Shown here: in pieces, positions 9,027 through 16,205 of the stretch
Layout: every line of letters starts with the position of its first letter
How positions within the stretch are numbered: the first letter of the stretch is position 1
Assembly: GCA_023300545.1 (NCBI GenBank)
Contig: JALZVT010000004.1
Span: 1 to 64,000 of the forward strand
Source: Pseudomonadales bacterium
Lineage (GTDB): Bacteria; Pseudomonadota; Gammaproteobacteria; Pseudomonadales; Azotimanducaceae
Length of the DNA: 64,000 nt
Reading direction: 5' to 3'
The notes under the pieces: generated by a model
Databases searched by the model: none
What the model was told of the DNA's origin: nothing
What the model saw: the letters and a program-made list of their open reading frames with translations, nothing else
Translations under genes and position numbers: made by a program

Positions 9027-9671
9027 ATGGTGAATGTGACGGACATTGCAGCTCAATCGATGCCGGAAGAGGAGGCGCTTGTAGCGCGACTCCGGGCGGG
9101 TGACACCCAGGCTTTTCGGCAAGCGGTGACCACCTATAGCCCGCGAATGCTGGCAACCGCGCGACGAATAGTGGGGCCTGCAGACGCTGAAGATCTGGTG
9201 CAGGAGTCGTGGCTGGCGGCCTATAAGCAGCTTGGAGGCTTTGAGGGGCGGTCTCAGTTAGGCAGCTGGCTGTGTCGAATTGTGTCGAATCGAGCGATAT
9301 CGGCGCTGCGTAAGCGTCCTAACGAGCAGAGTCTCGATACCAACCTTCATGGTGAGGCTCTAAGCGATCCTTCTGCTGACTGGTTTGACGCATCGGGTCA
9401 CTGGATCGCCAAGCCCACACTGTGGGATCCAGGCACGCCTGAACAACTGGTTGACGCCGCGGAGCTGCAGCGGTGTGTCGACCATCATCTAGACAAAATG
9501 CCTGACAATCAGCGTCGCGTACTTATGTTGCGCGATACCCATGAAAAAAGTTTTTCTGAAATTTGTAACGCCATGGAGCTTTCCGCGTCTAATGTAAGAG
9601 TGCTGTTGCATCGCGGCAGGCTCAAGCTGATGGCCATGGTGAATCAATTTCAGGAGACCGGCACGTGCTGA
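9027..9671 (+). CDS. ECF-family RNA polymerase sigma factor
   Basis: Encodes 214 residues. Region 2 runs through AFRQAVTTYSPRMLATARR and the DAEDLVQESWLAAY helix (about residues 30-75), with QLGSWLCRIVSNRAIS typical of region 2.4. Region 4 carries the helix-turn-helix in EKSFSEICNAMELSASNVRV followed by HRGRLKL. The linker between regions 2 and 4 is longer than usual (about residues 95-140). The next gene encodes a zinc-finger anti-sigma and overlaps it, the normal arrangement for a signal-responsive ECF switch. It is divergent from the HvfA-like operon, its likely target. ECF/anti-sigma pairs next to such operons respond to metals or redox stress in other proteobacteria. Confidence 0.93.
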   Translation: MVNVTDIAAQSMPEEEALVARLRAGDTQAFRQAVTTYSPRMLATARRIVGPADAEDLVQESWLAAYKQLGGFEGRSQLGSWLCRIVSNRAISALRKRPNEQSLDTNLHGEALSDPSADWFDASGHWIAKPTLWDPGTPEQLVDAAELQRCVDHHLDKMPDNQRRVLMLRDTHEKSFSEICNAMELSASNVRVLLHRGRLKLMAMVNQFQETGTC

Positions 9672-9955
9672 GTTGTGAACAGGTAACAGACAAGCTTAGT
9701 GCGCAGATTGACGGCGATCTGTCACTGAGTGAGCGCACTGCTTTGCGGGTCCATCAGTTTCTTTGTTCCGACTGCAAAGCGGCGGCACAAAATATGCGCT
9801 CGTTGGTTCAGAGCTTGCGGGATCGATCGCCTGCGGTTATTGCCGAGGAAGACACCCTGCATAACGACTACGTCGACCAGGTTATGCGCGCACTTGAACG
9901 CGAAGGTGCAACCTCAGGTTCAGTGCGCGATAGCGTCGGGCAAGATGCCGACTAG
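9665..9955 (+). CDS. Zinc-finger anti-sigma factor
   Basis: Encodes 96 residues from a GTG start overlapping the sigma gene by seven bases, consistent with translational coupling. The N-terminal half contains MLSCEQV and the HxxxCxxC signature HQFLCSDC (about residues 30-37), the zinc-binding anti-sigma (ZAS) fold that holds an ECF sigma and lets go when its thiols or metal change. No membrane segment is visible, so it is probably a soluble cytoplasmic sensor. The C-terminal half is acidic and unrecognised. Its stop codon overlaps the convergent def stop in a shared CTAG. Confidence 0.88.
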   Translation: MLSCEQVTDKLSAQIDGDLSLSERTALRVHQFLCSDCKAAAQNMRSLVQSLRDRSPAVIAEEDTLHNDYVDQVMRALEREGATSGSVRDSVGQDAD

Positions 9956-10533
9956 TCCAGTTCTTTAGCGTCATCGCTAACCAACGGATGTTCTTGCCAA
10001 TAGCTGTTGTGACGGGACAGCTCCTCATCGAACATTAAAAGCGCCGGATTTTTGACTCGATCGACGTAGAGCTTGCCGTCGAGATGATCAAATTCGTGCT
10101 GGAAAACCGTGGCATGAAAGCCGTGTAGTTCTAGCCGGCGGTTGACGCCTTCAAGATCGGTGTAGTTGACGGCGATGTGCTGAGGGCGTTCGACGTAGCC
10201 ACGCAAACCAGGTATCGACAAACAACCTTCCCAGAACCCTTTCACAGGCAGTGCTGTGAGTACTTCTATCGCGGGGTTTACGAAGACGGTTAACGGCATG
10301 CTTTCGAGCTCGCCATAGCGGCCCGGCGCGTCGGTAATTTTGATGATGGCGAGGCGCCAGGGTTCGTTAACCTGTGGTGCTGCCAGCCCGACGCCGCCGT
10401 AATCTTGCAGAGTGTCTTCCATATCGATCAGCAGATGGTCGAGCCAGGTGCTGTTGAGCTCGTCGAGAGGCAATGCTCTGGCGGTTTGGCGCAAATGGGG
10501 GTGACCCATGCGAATGATGCGACGTACTGGCAT
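9952..10533 (-). CDS. def: Peptide deformylase
   Basis: Encodes 193 residues and removes the formyl group from new proteins' N-terminal methionine. All three metal-site motifs are present: GVGLAAPQ (about residue 46), EGCLSIPG, and QHEFDHLDG with the two His ligands. The length is somewhat above the 168 residues of E. coli Def, owing to a C-terminal tail. It is not next to fmt here; instead it converges on the anti-sigma gene and lies 72 bp downstream of fau on the same strand. Confidence 0.95.
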   Translation of the reverse strand: MPVRRIIRMGHPHLRQTARALPLDELNSTWLDHLLIDMEDTLQDYGGVGLAAPQVNEPWRLAIIKITDAPGRYGELESMPLTVFVNPAIEVLTALPVKGFWEGCLSIPGLRGYVERPQHIAVNYTDLEGVNRRLELHGFHATVFQHEFDHLDGKLYVDRVKNPALLMFDEELSRHNSYWQEHPLVSDDAKELD

Positions 10534-10605
10534 GTTGTGCTCGCTGTGCTCTTTATGTGATGAAGATGGACGATAATCCGGGAGTAGAATAACTGTCGAC
10601 GGAGG

Positions 10606-11352
10606 TTAAGCGGACTCCTGCCTCAAGCAAGCTTGCCCGCGACGACTAAACCCCATTACCCGTTCTTCGGTTATCACTCCATCAAGTGGTATGTCCCAGG
10701 GATCAGCGGGCAAGCGCTGGTCTGCTGGCAGTCCCTGCAATTCGTGGGCTAAGCCAATTCGTAGTGCGGGTTGCGTGCGTTCCATTGGATTTGCATAGCG
10801 GTCATAAAACCCTCCACCCATACCCAGGCGATGGCCTTCAGCATCAAAGCTGACCAGCGGCAGCAGCATGATGTTCGGGACAAAGTGGCTGCGGACGTTA
10901 GCGCTGGGTGGTGGTTCCAGTAGGTCGTAGTGTCCGTTCACCAGGGGGGTTGTGGGGATGTAGTGCGTAAAGTGCATGCGCAGATCGCCGGTTGGTTTTT
11001 TGCGTAAACAGGGCAGCCCCACCTGCATGTCGAGCGCTAGCAGCTTGTTGAGCAGTGGCCAGGTATTGATTTCGCCATCGGCCGGCAAGTACAACGCAAA
11101 GCGATCAAAACGCAGCGTGAGTAGAGTGCTTGCAACGTTGTGCGTCAGTTGCGCAGCGTGCCGTTGTTGTTGGGTGTCGCTCAGTGCTCTGCGTGCTGCA
11201 CGCAGTTCGCGGCGCAGGCCAGGCTTGGTGGTCGCTCGGGGTGCTTGCGGGGATGTTGGGCGGGATGTTGGGCGGGATGGTGGGCGGGATGATGGGCTGG
11301 ATAGTTTTAGAGGGTGTTTGGTTATGAGTTTTTTCGGGTCTGGGTCGGGCAT
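10606..11352 (-). CDS. fau: 5-formyltetrahydrofolate cyclo-ligase with repetitive N-terminal extension
   Basis: Encodes 248 residues; the conserved enzyme (about residues 45-240) converts 5-formyl-THF to 5,10-methenyl-THF with ATP. Recognisable parts are LRRELRAARRALS, the LYLPADGEINTWPLL stretch, and the glycine-rich LGMGGGFYDRYAN near the C-terminus. Residues 1-45 are Pro/Ser/Arg-rich and come from a tandem 12-bp DNA repeat (GGGATGTTGGGC-type units on the plus strand, about 11254-11297). No Shine-Dalgarno stands before ATG 11352, so the true start may be internal. The gene lies directly downstream of the 6S RNA, the standard ssrS-ygfA arrangement. Confidence 0.92.
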   Translation of the reverse strand: MPDPDPKKLITKHPLKLSSPSSRPPSRPTSRPTSPQAPRATTKPGLRRELRAARRALSDTQQQRHAAQLTHNVASTLLTLRFDRFALYLPADGEINTWPLLNKLLALDMQVGLPCLRKKPTGDLRMHFTHYIPTTPLVNGHYDLLEPPPSANVRSHFVPNIMLLPLVSFDAEGHRLGMGGGFYDRYANPMERTQPALRIGLAHELQGLPADQRLPADPWDIPLDGVITEERVMGFSRRGQACLRQESA

Positions 11353-11402
11353 GTGTTAGCCGGTGCGACGATCCGCGCCAAGGGCGCAGATTAGTAAAAG
11401 GT

Positions 11403-11627
11403 GTTCCCGAGAATGCCGCTGCTTGGATAGCCCTGAACCGTAGTGGTTCAAGGCGGGGGCCTGTGTCATGTCATAGGCGTCCCAATCTACGTGAAAAGAT
11501 GGTCAAACGACGTGAATCGTTTAACGGGCTTTCCGCGCTTGGGCTGGCACATAGAGCACAACGTCAAAACCCCCTAGGTTTTTATAACGGCTCAAGGACG
11601 ACACCAACTGGCGAGCACCCCAGGAAC
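11403..11627 (-). ncRNA. ssrS: 6S RNA
   Basis: The position between zapA and the cyclo-ligase gene is where gammaproteobacterial 6S RNA lies. On the minus strand the 5' part contains GTCCTTGAGCCGTTAT, close to E. coli GTCCCCTGAGCCGATAT. The 3' part contains CCTTGAACC, then GGTTCAGGG and GCGGCATTCTCGGGAA, matching the E. coli 3' region. The ends pair: GTTCCTGGGG with TTCTCGGGAAC (10 pairs including G-U). 6S RNA mimics an open promoter and sequesters sigma-70 RNA polymerase. At about 225 bases it is longer than the 184-base E. coli form; part of the excess is an extra hairpin at 11502-11525. Ends are inferred from pairing and the promoter. Confidence 0.85.
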
Positions 11628-11633
11628 AGAGGA

Positions 11634-11639
11634 AGTATA
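11634..11639 (-). promoter_or_regulatory. -10 element of the 6S RNA promoter
   Basis: The minus strand reads TATACT here, a one-mismatch sigma-70 -10 box, six bases before the G at 11627 where the closing stem of 6S RNA begins. No convincing -35 hexamer is visible at 16-18 bases upstream. Confidence 0.6.
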
Positions 11640-11818
11640 TCCCACTTTCATGAGTTAACCGTGAATCTGGTTTTGCTCTTTTGTACTTTCTTGGAAATAA
11701 GCGCTGTCAGGGACTGGACTGTGCGCAGGTTGGCATCTGAAGAGTTTTAGTGGCGAGCCGAGCGCGGGAGCTGCCCTATCGCTGGCAGCCTGTGCTAGGG
11801 GTTGGTGCGGTCGAGTAA

Positions 11819-12139
11819 CTAGAGGCTTAACTGCTTGTGCGCAGCGAGGGCTTCGCTGATGCGATCAACCAGTGCGACGGCGCGGTTTTCGATAATATCT
11901 TTGCTTTCGCCAGCATTGCTTTGGGTGCGTACCAGCTCATGGCTCAGATTCAGGCCGGCCATGACCGCGATACGATCTGCCCCAAAAACTTTTCCGGAGT
12001 CGCGAATTTCGTTCATGCGCTCATCGAGTATGCGCGCTGATTTTGTGAGTTCGTCAACTTGATCTGCGGGAGCGCTTACCTGATATTCCTTGTCGAGTAT
12101 GCGTACGCTAACGGTGGTGAGGTCTTGATCTTGTTTCAT
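11819..12139 (-). CDS. zapA: Cell division protein ZapA
   Basis: Encodes 106 residues with the ZapA layout: an N-terminal beta-rich head (VSVRILDKEYQVS), the conserved LDERM and VMAGLNLSHEL stretches, and a C-terminal coiled-coil helix. ZapA bundles FtsZ filaments at the division site. It lies 14 bp downstream of a short coiled-coil gene and upstream of the 6S RNA, as in many gammaproteobacteria. Confidence 0.94.
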   Translation of the reverse strand: MKQDQDLTTVSVRILDKEYQVSAPADQVDELTKSARILDERMNEIRDSGKVFGADRIAVMAGLNLSHELVRTQSNAGESKDIIENRAVALVDRISEALAAHKQLSL

Positions 12140-12153
12140 ATGGTTTTGTTCAA

Positions 12154-12360
12154 TCAGTCTTGTTCAAGCGACTTGAGTCGGGTAATCATGGATTCGACCC
12201 TGGATTTTGCCAGTTCGTTTTTCTCGATGAGCTTTGCGCGCTCAGTGGTCCATGCTTGTTGCTGTGCACGCAGAGCCTTGTTCTCTCGACCAAGTGTGGT
12301 GCACAGGTCGATCAGTTCATCGACTTTCTGTTCCAGAGCAGTGAATTCGCCAGCGGCCAT
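12154..12360 (-). CDS. ZapB-like small coiled-coil protein (TIGR02449 type)
   Basis: Encodes 68 residues that are almost entirely one heptad-patterned helix (LEQKVDELIDLCTTLGREN and onward). Its position immediately before zapA, its size and its sequence style match the small protein family found before zapA in pseudomonads and relatives. A role in Z-ring assembly alongside ZapA is inferred by analogy to ZapB, not demonstrated. Start ATG 12360 is the only in-frame ATG near the beginning. Confidence 0.8.
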   Translation of the reverse strand: MAAGEFTALEQKVDELIDLCTTLGRENKALRAQQQAWTTERAKLIEKNELAKSRVESMITRLKSLEQD

Positions 12361-12495
12361 ATGAGTGTTTGTGATAAAAATAGTAGGAGGTCAAGTTTCA
12401 CTCTAATTGGTTAGCTTGTGAAGCGATTTGATAAGATGCTTCGAATGTCGGGGCATCTAGGTGCCCGAGAAGGCGATTTCGGGCTCTCTCTAGCT

Positions 12496-12578
12496 AGCTG
12501 AAGGCTCTTCATAAGTAGCTAAAGGCTCTTTCATAAGTAGCTGAAGGCTCTTTATAAAAGCTGAAGGCTCTTCCGTAA
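12496..12578. repeat. Four 20-22 bp tandem repeats upstream of ygfB
   Basis: Four copies of an AGCTGAAGGCTCTT-type word begin at 12496, 12517, 12539 and 12559, spaced 21, 22 and 20 bp. Three are followed by a TAA-containing AT-rich tail; one has A for G at the fifth base. They lie in the 301-bp divergent gap between the ZapB-like gene and ygfB, which otherwise holds only two short inverted repeats (GGGCA/TGCCC around 12453-12468 and GCCCGA/TCGGGC around 12463-12484). Spacing near two helical turns places the words on one face of the DNA, which suits a protein-binding array. No known operator is recognised. Confidence 0.75.
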
Positions 12579-12661
12579 CCCGCCACGACTTTGCCTGCAT
12601 TTTGCCTCTGGCCGGCGTTGTTAGCGTCGATCAGGCACCAATTATAGGAAATACCACTACA

Positions 12662-13207
12662 GTGACGCTCGAATTTCATGGGTCTACCCCGGACATCTAT
12701 GAGCTGGGCCAGCTTGCTGAGCAGGCTGCGCGAGGGATTTCATCGACTGAACTGCACGGTGCGCTCTGCGGTGTCTTTGCTGCGGGTGGTACCCAGGCTG
12801 ACCTGATCAGTCTGGTTGGCGAAGATTCGCTGACAGATCAGGACAGTGTGTCGGCGTTCTGGCACGCCTGTCTGACCGTAGCGTTCAGCCACGATCTGGA
12901 TTTTATGCCGGTGCTGAATGTCGACGACGATGACCATGTGGCCCAGCGGGTTGATGCCCTGGCCCAATGGAGTGCCACCTTCCTCGCGGGCTATACCCGC
13001 CTGAAAGAGTTTGGTCAGATCGTTGGCGATACCAAAGAAATATTGCAGGATCTCGCTCGCGTGGCCCAGGCAGACACCGATATGGACGAATCAGAAGTCA
13101 ACGAAGCCGACTACGTCGAGCTCTATGAGTTTGTGCGGGTCGCGGGGTTGCTGCTGTTTGCAGATGCCGTTGATGTTGAGCCCGACGCTGACGACAGCAT
13201 CCATTAG
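12662..13207 (+). CDS. ygfB: UPF0149 family protein YgfB
   Basis: I chose GTG 12662 (181 residues), which aligns with the start of YgfB proteins and has an upstream AGGAAA; the frame is also open from TTG 12602. Family features are GISSTELHGALCGVFAAGG near the N-terminus and the acidic C-terminal half with NEADYVELYEFVRVAGLLL. YgfB proteins have no established enzyme activity; in Pseudomonas a homologue affects beta-lactam resistance through gene regulation. The gene sits before pepP and a ubiquinone hydroxylase, its conserved location. Confidence 0.88.
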   Translation: MTLEFHGSTPDIYELGQLAEQAARGISSTELHGALCGVFAAGGTQADLISLVGEDSLTDQDSVSAFWHACLTVAFSHDLDFMPVLNVDDDDHVAQRVDALAQWSATFLAGYTRLKEFGQIVGDTKEILQDLARVAQADTDMDESEVNEADYVELYEFVRVAGLLLFADAVDVEPDADDSIH

Positions 13208-13219
13208 GGCGGCGGGTCT

Positions 13220-14830
13220 GTGCCTCAGAAAAAGGAATCCAAAATAAAAGCGCCTTCAGCGAAGTCGGCAGCCAAAGCCAAAGTGCGGACGAAAGCAAAA
13301 GCCCAAGTCAAAGAAAAGGCGAAAAAAAAGGCGAAAGAAAAGGTCAAGAAGGCCAAAGCACCTGTCAGCCGGGCTAAGGCCGGAGCACCGGTTAGAAAAC
13401 CTGCCAAGAAGTTGGCCTCTGCTAAAGCGGCGGTGAAGAAAGGTACGGTGCGGAAGGTCGCTAAGCCGCGTAGTGCTAAGCCGGTGGCAGTAGTGCCCGC
13501 GTCACCGCCGCCGCGCATTGGGCGGCAGGAATATCAACGCCGTCGGCTGCGACTGATGGCCATGATGGAGCCGGGCACAATTGCGCTTATTCCCGCCGCC
13601 AAGATTGCCAAGCGCACCAGGGTTACCGACTACCCTTTCCGCCAAGACAGCGATTTCTATTATCTAACGGGTTTTGAAGAGCCCGGTGGTGTGCTGGTGT
13701 TGACGCCAGACAGAGAGCACGGCGAAGTCATTCTGTTTTGCGAAGAGCGTGACCCGTTAAAAGAACAGTGGGATGGTGAGATTCTGGGGCCTGAGCGCGC
13801 TATTGAAGCGCTGGGTCTGGATGACGCGTTTCCGGTCGCAGACATGCATGACATTTTACCGGGGTTGCTGGAAGGGCGAGAGCGCATTTACATCACGCTT
13901 GGTGAATACGCTGCCTTTGATGCGCAATTAATGAGTTGGGTGCAGCGCATGCGCACGCGCGAATCGGGGGGGGCCATTCCGCCGGGTGAGTTTGTCGCCC
14001 TAAAGCATCTGCTGCACGAAATGCGGTTGTACAAATCCGCCAGCGAGATTCGACTCATGGAGCGGGCGGCGCAGATTAGTGCGTCCGCACACGCTCGCGC
14101 GATGCGCGCCTGTGGTCCTGGACTGAACGAAAGTCAGTTAGAGGCCGAACTGGTTTATGAGTTTATGCGCCATGGAGCGAAGAGCCCGGCGTATCCGAGC
14201 ATTGTTGGTGGTGGCGCAAACGCGTGCGTGATGCACTACGCGGCTAACAATGCCCCACTCAAACGGGGCGATCTGCTGCTCATCGATGCGGGCGCAGAGT
14301 ACCAACACTACGCATCGGATATCACGCGCACGTTTCCGGTGGCGGGCAAATTCAACGCGTCTCAGCAGGCGCTCTACGAAGTGGTGCTGAATGCCCAAGC
14401 CGAAGCGATTGCGACTGCGCGATTGGGCAACCACTTTGATATGCCGCATCAGGCCGCGTTGCGAGCGTTGGTACAAGGCCTGGTTGACCTGAAATTGCTC
14501 AAGGGATCCGTCGATGAAGCCATCGACAGTGGGGCCTACCGAACGTTCTGTCCGTCCAAAACCTCCCATTGGCTGGGCATTGATGTCCATGATGCCGGCG
14601 ATTATCGGGTGGGCGGTGCTTGGCGTGAGTTTGAAGCCGGCATGGTCATTACGGTGGAGCCCGGGATATATGTGCCTGCCGATTTGCCCGATGTTGCGGC
14701 CAAGTGGCGCGGTATGGGCGTGCGCATCGAAGATGAAGTGTTGATTACGCGTGACTCACCGCGGGTGTTGACTGAGGCGGCGCCAAAATCGGTAAAGGAC
14801 ATTCACGCCATGATGCGTCGCAAGCTGTGA
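13220..14830 (+). CDS. pepP: Xaa-Pro aminopeptidase with Lys/Ala-rich extension
   Basis: Encodes 536 residues from GTG 13220. The enzyme proper starts near residue 99 (RIGRQEYQRRR, aligning with the E. coli PepP start). Residues 1-98 are an extreme Lys/Ala-rich tract like histone H1 or AlgP tails. PepP removes N-terminal residues before proline using two metals. Ligands are present: D356, D367, H450, E480 and E504, as are H339 and H457. E. coli His350, which helps position substrate, corresponds to Ser446 here (CPSKTSHWLG), a notable change. The extension might be partly untranslated if an internal GTG (near residue 92) is used; no Shine-Dalgarno decides this. Overlaps the next gene by GTGA. 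Confidence 0.9.
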   Translation: MPQKKESKIKAPSAKSAAKAKVRTKAKAQVKEKAKKKAKEKVKKAKAPVSRAKAGAPVRKPAKKLASAKAAVKKGTVRKVAKPRSAKPVAVVPASPPPRIGRQEYQRRRLRLMAMMEPGTIALIPAAKIAKRTRVTDYPFRQDSDFYYLTGFEEPGGVLVLTPDREHGEVILFCEERDPLKEQWDGEILGPERAIEALGLDDAFPVADMHDILPGLLEGRERIYITLGEYAAFDAQLMSWVQRMRTRESGGAIPPGEFVALKHLLHEMRLYKSASEIRLMERAAQISASAHARAMRACGPGLNESQLEAELVYEFMRHGAKSPAYPSIVGGGANACVMHYAANNAPLKRGDLLLIDAGAEYQHYASDITRTFPVAGKFNASQQALYEVVLNAQAEAIATARLGNHFDMPHQAALRALVQGLVDLKLLKGSVDEAIDSGAYRTFCPSKTSHWLGIDVHDAGDYRVGGAWREFEAGMVITVEPGIYVPADLPDVAAKWRGMGVRIEDEVLITRDSPRVLTEAAPKSVKDIHAMMRRKL

Positions 14831-16137
14831 GCAATACGCTAATACCCCAGCAGTTCGACTATGCCGTGGTGGGTGGCGGGCCGGTAGGCGCGGTTATGGC
14901 GCTCGGGCTTGCAGCCCAAGGACATCGTGTTGCACTGATCGAGCGTGATGCAGAAGTTGCTGGAGTTGCAGAAGCCCCGGGGGCTGCTAATGCGCTGGGT
15001 ATAGATCCGCGCACGGTTGCTCTGTCTGTGTCATCCCAGACATTGCTTGAAGACCAGGGTGCGTGGCCTGAGCGTGGTATTGGCGTCTTTGAGCACATGG
15101 AAGTTTGGGAAGATCGCGGTACATCGGTGTTGCGGTTTGGCGCCGCTGATATTGCCAGTAATAAAGGCTCTCAGACTGTGCTGGGTCATATTGCGGAAGT
15201 AGGCCTGTGGCGTGGGCAGCTGTGGCGGATGCTGGCAGCGAGCGACGTTGAGCTGTTCACTGGTGTGGCAGTAACGGGTGTCACTGCCGGCCTGCAAGAC
15301 AGCAACCTAAACTCCAGTGGCTACCGATTAACGTTTGCGGCCCCCAATCAGAAAAAAGGCCAGGAACACGATCTGGAACAAGGGCGGGGCGCACTGTCGA
15401 TCAATGCTCGGACTTTGATTGCTGCGGATGGCGCGAACTCAATTGTGCGTCGAGAGTTGCGGGTGCCAATGACACTGGCCGATACCGGCCAGAGCGCGCT
15501 TGCGTTTGCAGCGCGCACGTCAGCACCGCACGAACACACCGCGTTTCAGCGGTTTTTGCAAGATGGTCCTTTGGCGTTATTGCCCATGGCGGATGAACAT
15601 CTGGTGTCCATTGTTTGGAGTGCGCGCAACGCTCGTGCTGATGAGCTCGCTGCACTGCCTCTGGCTGAACTGCAAAGCGAACTAGAGCGAGCCAGTGAAC
15701 GTCGGCTCGGCGCTATAGAGCAGGTCATTGCGCCAGTGCGGTTTCCCTTGCGGCAGGGTGTTATTAGCAATTTTTGTCCCGCGCCTAATTTGGTTTTTAT
15801 AGGCGATGCGGCCCGTGTTTTGCACCCGTTGGCAGGGCAGGGGGTCAACCTTGGATTTGAGGATGTTCGTGCGCTGTTGCTTTGTACTGAGCCTGCTGTG
15901 TGTGTAAACGCGGTGCCCGCGGCGTCGCGACTGCAGCGCTTTGCTCGCCTGCGACGCGCCCGATCGCGTCTTGCCGTGAATGCGATGAGTGCGTTATCCC
16001 AGGCCTACGCCGGGCAGTCTCCCGGAATGTTGTGGGCGCGAAATGCAGCTACGCGGGCGTTGGGTGGCTGGCCGTTGTTGCGTCGACAACTGGTGCTAGA
16101 GGCAATGGGGCTTGGTCCGGTTGCGCGTTCGAGCTAG
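14827..16137 (+). CDS. ubiI: FAD-dependent ubiquinone-biosynthesis hydroxylase, UbiI-like
   Basis: Encodes 436 residues of the UbiH/UbiI/Coq6 family, which hydroxylates ring positions of the ubiquinone precursor with FAD, NAD(P)H and oxygen. The N-terminal dinucleotide motif is VVGGGPVGAVMALGLA, the middle motif ADGANSIVRREL, and the C-terminal FAD site FIGDAARVLHPLAGQGVNLG. Features such as MEVWED, LGHIAEV and a C-terminus with EAMGLGP look more like UbiI than UbiH. Only one such gene stands between pepP and gcvT, whereas E. coli has two (ubiH, ubiI). A loop around residues 175-195 is longer than in the E. coli proteins. Confidence 0.82.
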   Translation: MSNTLIPQQFDYAVVGGGPVGAVMALGLAAQGHRVALIERDAEVAGVAEAPGAANALGIDPRTVALSVSSQTLLEDQGAWPERGIGVFEHMEVWEDRGTSVLRFGAADIASNKGSQTVLGHIAEVGLWRGQLWRMLAASDVELFTGVAVTGVTAGLQDSNLNSSGYRLTFAAPNQKKGQEHDLEQGRGALSINARTLIAADGANSIVRRELRVPMTLADTGQSALAFAARTSAPHEHTAFQRFLQDGPLALLPMADEHLVSIVWSARNARADELAALPLAELQSELERASERRLGAIEQVIAPVRFPLRQGVISNFCPAPNLVFIGDAARVLHPLAGQGVNLGFEDVRALLLCTEPAVCVNAVPAASRLQRFARLRRARSRLAVNAMSALSQAYAGQSPGMLWARNAATRALGGWPLLRRQLVLEAMGLGPVARSS

Positions 16138-16205
16138 CGCGCAACACGCTGCCCCGTATAAAGTGTCCCCCCGACAAACTAGGCCGCGCACAAAGAGGTG
16201 TCTCA

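Noticed and set aside
11463-11750. A 95-codon plus-strand frame between fau and zapA
   Set aside because: It lies antisense to the 6S RNA and its promoter, has no ribosome site and no recognisable protein.
15900-16205. Long upstream extension of gcvT
   Set aside because: It overlaps the hydroxylase gene in another frame; ATG 16206 has AGAGGTG before it and matches the family start.
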